Source: Kineobactrum sediminis (lineage in GTDB: Bacteria; Pseudomonadota; Gammaproteobacteria; Pseudomonadales; Halieaceae). Taken from it: a DNA stretch of 64,000 nucleotides. The position numbers were made by a program, and so were the translations under genes. The DNA is taken from contig NZ_PKLZ01000011.1 of the NCBI RefSeq assembly GCF_002868715.1, positions 62,001 through 126,000 on the forward strand, in the 5' to 3' direction. This document shows positions 62,518 through 64,000 of the stretch, one piece after another. Each line of letters starts with the position of its first letter. The stretch's first letter is position 1. Below the pieces are notes generated by a model. The model was not told the DNA's origin, searched no databases, and saw only the letters and a list, made by a program, of their open reading frames with translations.

Positions 62518-64000
62518 TACACACCTGCCAATTGCTTCTTTCGAGTACGGTTGAACCGTAATTTACGCCGATATGGAAAAAAGTCCTCTACATATCCCTG
62601 TCGAATCCTCTCCTGCAAACCCCGCCAGAATGAGACTTCGTAGATGTCACTGTGCACCGCGTCGAATACTTTGCGCGCACGCTGGTTACCGGAGAAAAAC
62701 AGCCGGAATTCCTCGGGGAAAATATCGTTGGGGCCGACAGTGTACCAGGGCTGGCTGGCCATTTCCTCGGCCTCGTCCCGCGGTGGCGGTATCTGCCGAA
62801 AATTGCAATCCATCAACGGTACGATTTCATCGTAATCGTAGAACACCACACGACCGTGCCTGGTCACGCCAAAATTTTTCAACAACATATCGCCGGGGAA
62901 AATATTGGCCGACGCCAGCTGCTTGATAGCATTACCGTACTCGTCCATTACCGCTGCAACCTGCTGGTCCGTGGCATCCTGCAGATACAGGTTAAGGGGC
63001 GTCATACGCCGTTCCACGTAGACGTGCTTGATAACCAGGGCCTTGCCGTGCTCCTCAATCAGCGACGGCGCGACCTTGTGCAATTCCGCTATCAATTCCT
63101 CAGAAAACCGCTCCCTGGCAAAGGCGAGGTTGGTAAATTCCTGGGTGTCGGCCATACGACCGGCCCGGTCCCAGCGCTTTACCAGTCGGTATTTCTCTTT
63201 CACCTGCTCCCTGGTCATCTCCTTGGGCGGCGTGAACTTGTCTTTGATGATCTTGAAAACGAAGTCATAGGAGGGCATGGTGAACACGCTCATGACCATA
63301 CCCTTGATGCCCGGGGCAATAATGAACTGGTCTGTGGTGTTGGTCATATGCCGGTGGGCGCAGCGGTAATAATAGGTTTTACCGTGCTTGTTGTAGCCCA
63401 TCGAGCTGTAGATCTCGGAAATCGGCTTGGCTGGCATCAACTGTTGCAGGAACAGCACATACTGGGATGGAATGCTGGCGTCGACCATGAAGTAGGCACG
63501 GGTAAAACTGAATACCACACTAACCTTATCGGCGCCAAAGAGGATGGTGTCAACGTACACCTCACCGTTTTCGGTATGTAGAATCGGCAACACGAAGGGC
63601 ATGGAATCAGGGCCGGAGACAATTCTGCCGACGATATAAGCTCCCTTGTTACGGAAAAAGTGGTGTTCCAGGGCCTGAAACTCCATGCCTTCTCGCCTCA
63701 TATTGAAACGGGGCGCCAGATAGCTACCAATAACTTCAATGATATTGGCGATATCCCGGTCAACATCCTCATAAGGCAGGTTAAAACGGTAGTCTTCAAG
63801 CAGCTTGCGCAACGGTGTCTGTAAGTCACCGTCAAGCGGATACACGCGATACACTTTGCTTACGTCAGGTGCCGGCATATCACCTTGTGGCGAGAATACA
63901 AACGCGTATTCATCGCGAATCTTGCGATGCTTGAACACAGCGCAGTAAACCGAGTTAAAGAATGTTTCGGCTATCTCGAAGTTATTGTGACCCCTGATAA
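62517..64000 (-). CDS. aceK: Isocitrate dehydrogenase kinase/phosphatase AceK (partial)
   Basis: The frame enters from beyond the right edge: the last visible codons upstream read IRGHNNFEIAETFFNSVY, the conserved AceK N-terminal segment, so about 494 codons are seen and about 80-100 are missing at the N-terminus. Kinase-fold features are visible, e.g. KALVIKHVYVERRM with the ATP-binding Lys, and DMLLKNFGVTRHGRVVFYDYDE with the catalytic Asp/Asn area. AceK reversibly phosphorylates isocitrate dehydrogenase and so directs carbon into the glyoxylate shunt when acetate or fatty acids are used, matching the lipid- and steroid-degrading lifestyle. Confidence 0.93.
   Translation of the reverse strand, partial: IRGHNNFEIAETFFNSVYCAVFKHRKIRDEYAFVFSPQGDMPAPDVSKVYRVYPLDGDLQTPLRKLLEDYRFNLPYEDVDRDIANIIEVIGSYLAPRFNMRREGMEFQALEHHFFRNKGAYIVGRIVSGPDSMPFVLPILHTENGEVYVDTILFGADKVSVVFSFTRAYFMVDASIPSQYVLFLQQLMPAKPISEIYSSMGYNKHGKTYYYRCAHRHMTNTTDQFIIAPGIKGMVMSVFTMPSYDFVFKIIKDKFTPPKEMTREQVKEKYRLVKRWDRAGRMADTQEFTNLAFARERFSEELIAELHKVAPSLIEEHGKALVIKHVYVERRMTPLNLYLQDATDQQVAAVMDEYGNAIKQLASANIFPGDMLLKNFGVTRHGRVVFYDYDEIVPLMDCNFRQIPPPRDEAEEMASQPWYTVGPNDIFPEEFRLFFSGNQRARKVFDAVHSDIYEVSFWRGLQERIRQGYVEDFFPYRRKLRFNRTRKKQLAGV

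Overview
The window reads as chromosomal DNA of a marine-type gammaproteobacterium, probably of the Halieaceae/OM60-NOR5 or a related group. This is inferred from gene content: a proteobacterial steroid ring-C/D degradation cluster, FabV, MiaE, BepA, PerM, two-lipoyl AceF, AceK, and many GGDEF-EAL and 'regulator propeller' proteins. Most of the DNA is GC-rich. A stretch from about 48.9 to 55.6 kb is clearly AT-rich. No rRNA, tRNA, CRISPR array, transposase or integrase was seen.

Left part, minus strand. At 1-2393 are a partial GT2/GT4-like glycosyltransferase and a PAPS-type sulfotransferase with a coiled-coil tail. At 2522-17332 is a compact run of 15 genes that reads as the HIP (methylhexahydroindanedione propionate) branch of steroid catabolism: two thiolases, IpdF, a second SDR, four acyl-CoA dehydrogenases in two pairs, EchA20, IpdC, IpdB, IpdA, two overlapping Lrp/AsnC regulators and a FadD3-like ligase. 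A perfect dyad lies just upstream of the ligase gene. Behind it (17511-21207, same strand) are a second acyl-CoA ligase, an MBL-fold hydrolase and FabV.

21.4-42 kb. Plus-strand miaE, a glycosyltransferase and a choice-of-anchor-I lipoprotein (preceded by four 11-bp-phased Pho-box-like repeats) converge on a minus-strand set: glycerate kinase, HAD phosphatase, GpgS-like synthase and GH13_18 phosphorylase. Together these four could run a closed glucosylglycerate make-and-recycle loop. Next come aceE-aceF, an M16 lipoprotein protease, a PerM-type permease, a TusA-like protein, bepA and nadA.

42.3-56.7 kb, all plus strand, is the signalling section: two GGDEF-EAL proteins, a secreted subtilisin-type protease, a small secreted protein made mostly of seven near-identical 13-residue repeats, a giant propeller hybrid histidine kinase and a second propeller sensor with a degenerate kinase end. 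This is the most unusual part. The repeat-protein gene has a structured 300-bp leader, the hybrid kinase's ribosome-binding site is buried in a hairpin, and the second sensor changes base composition sharply inside the gene.

56.7-64 kb holds housekeeping and lipid genes: an enoyl-CoA hydratase, Tag, a MATE transporter, a double-TetR regulator, TesB, a histidine-phosphatase-fold protein and aceK (cut by the right edge).
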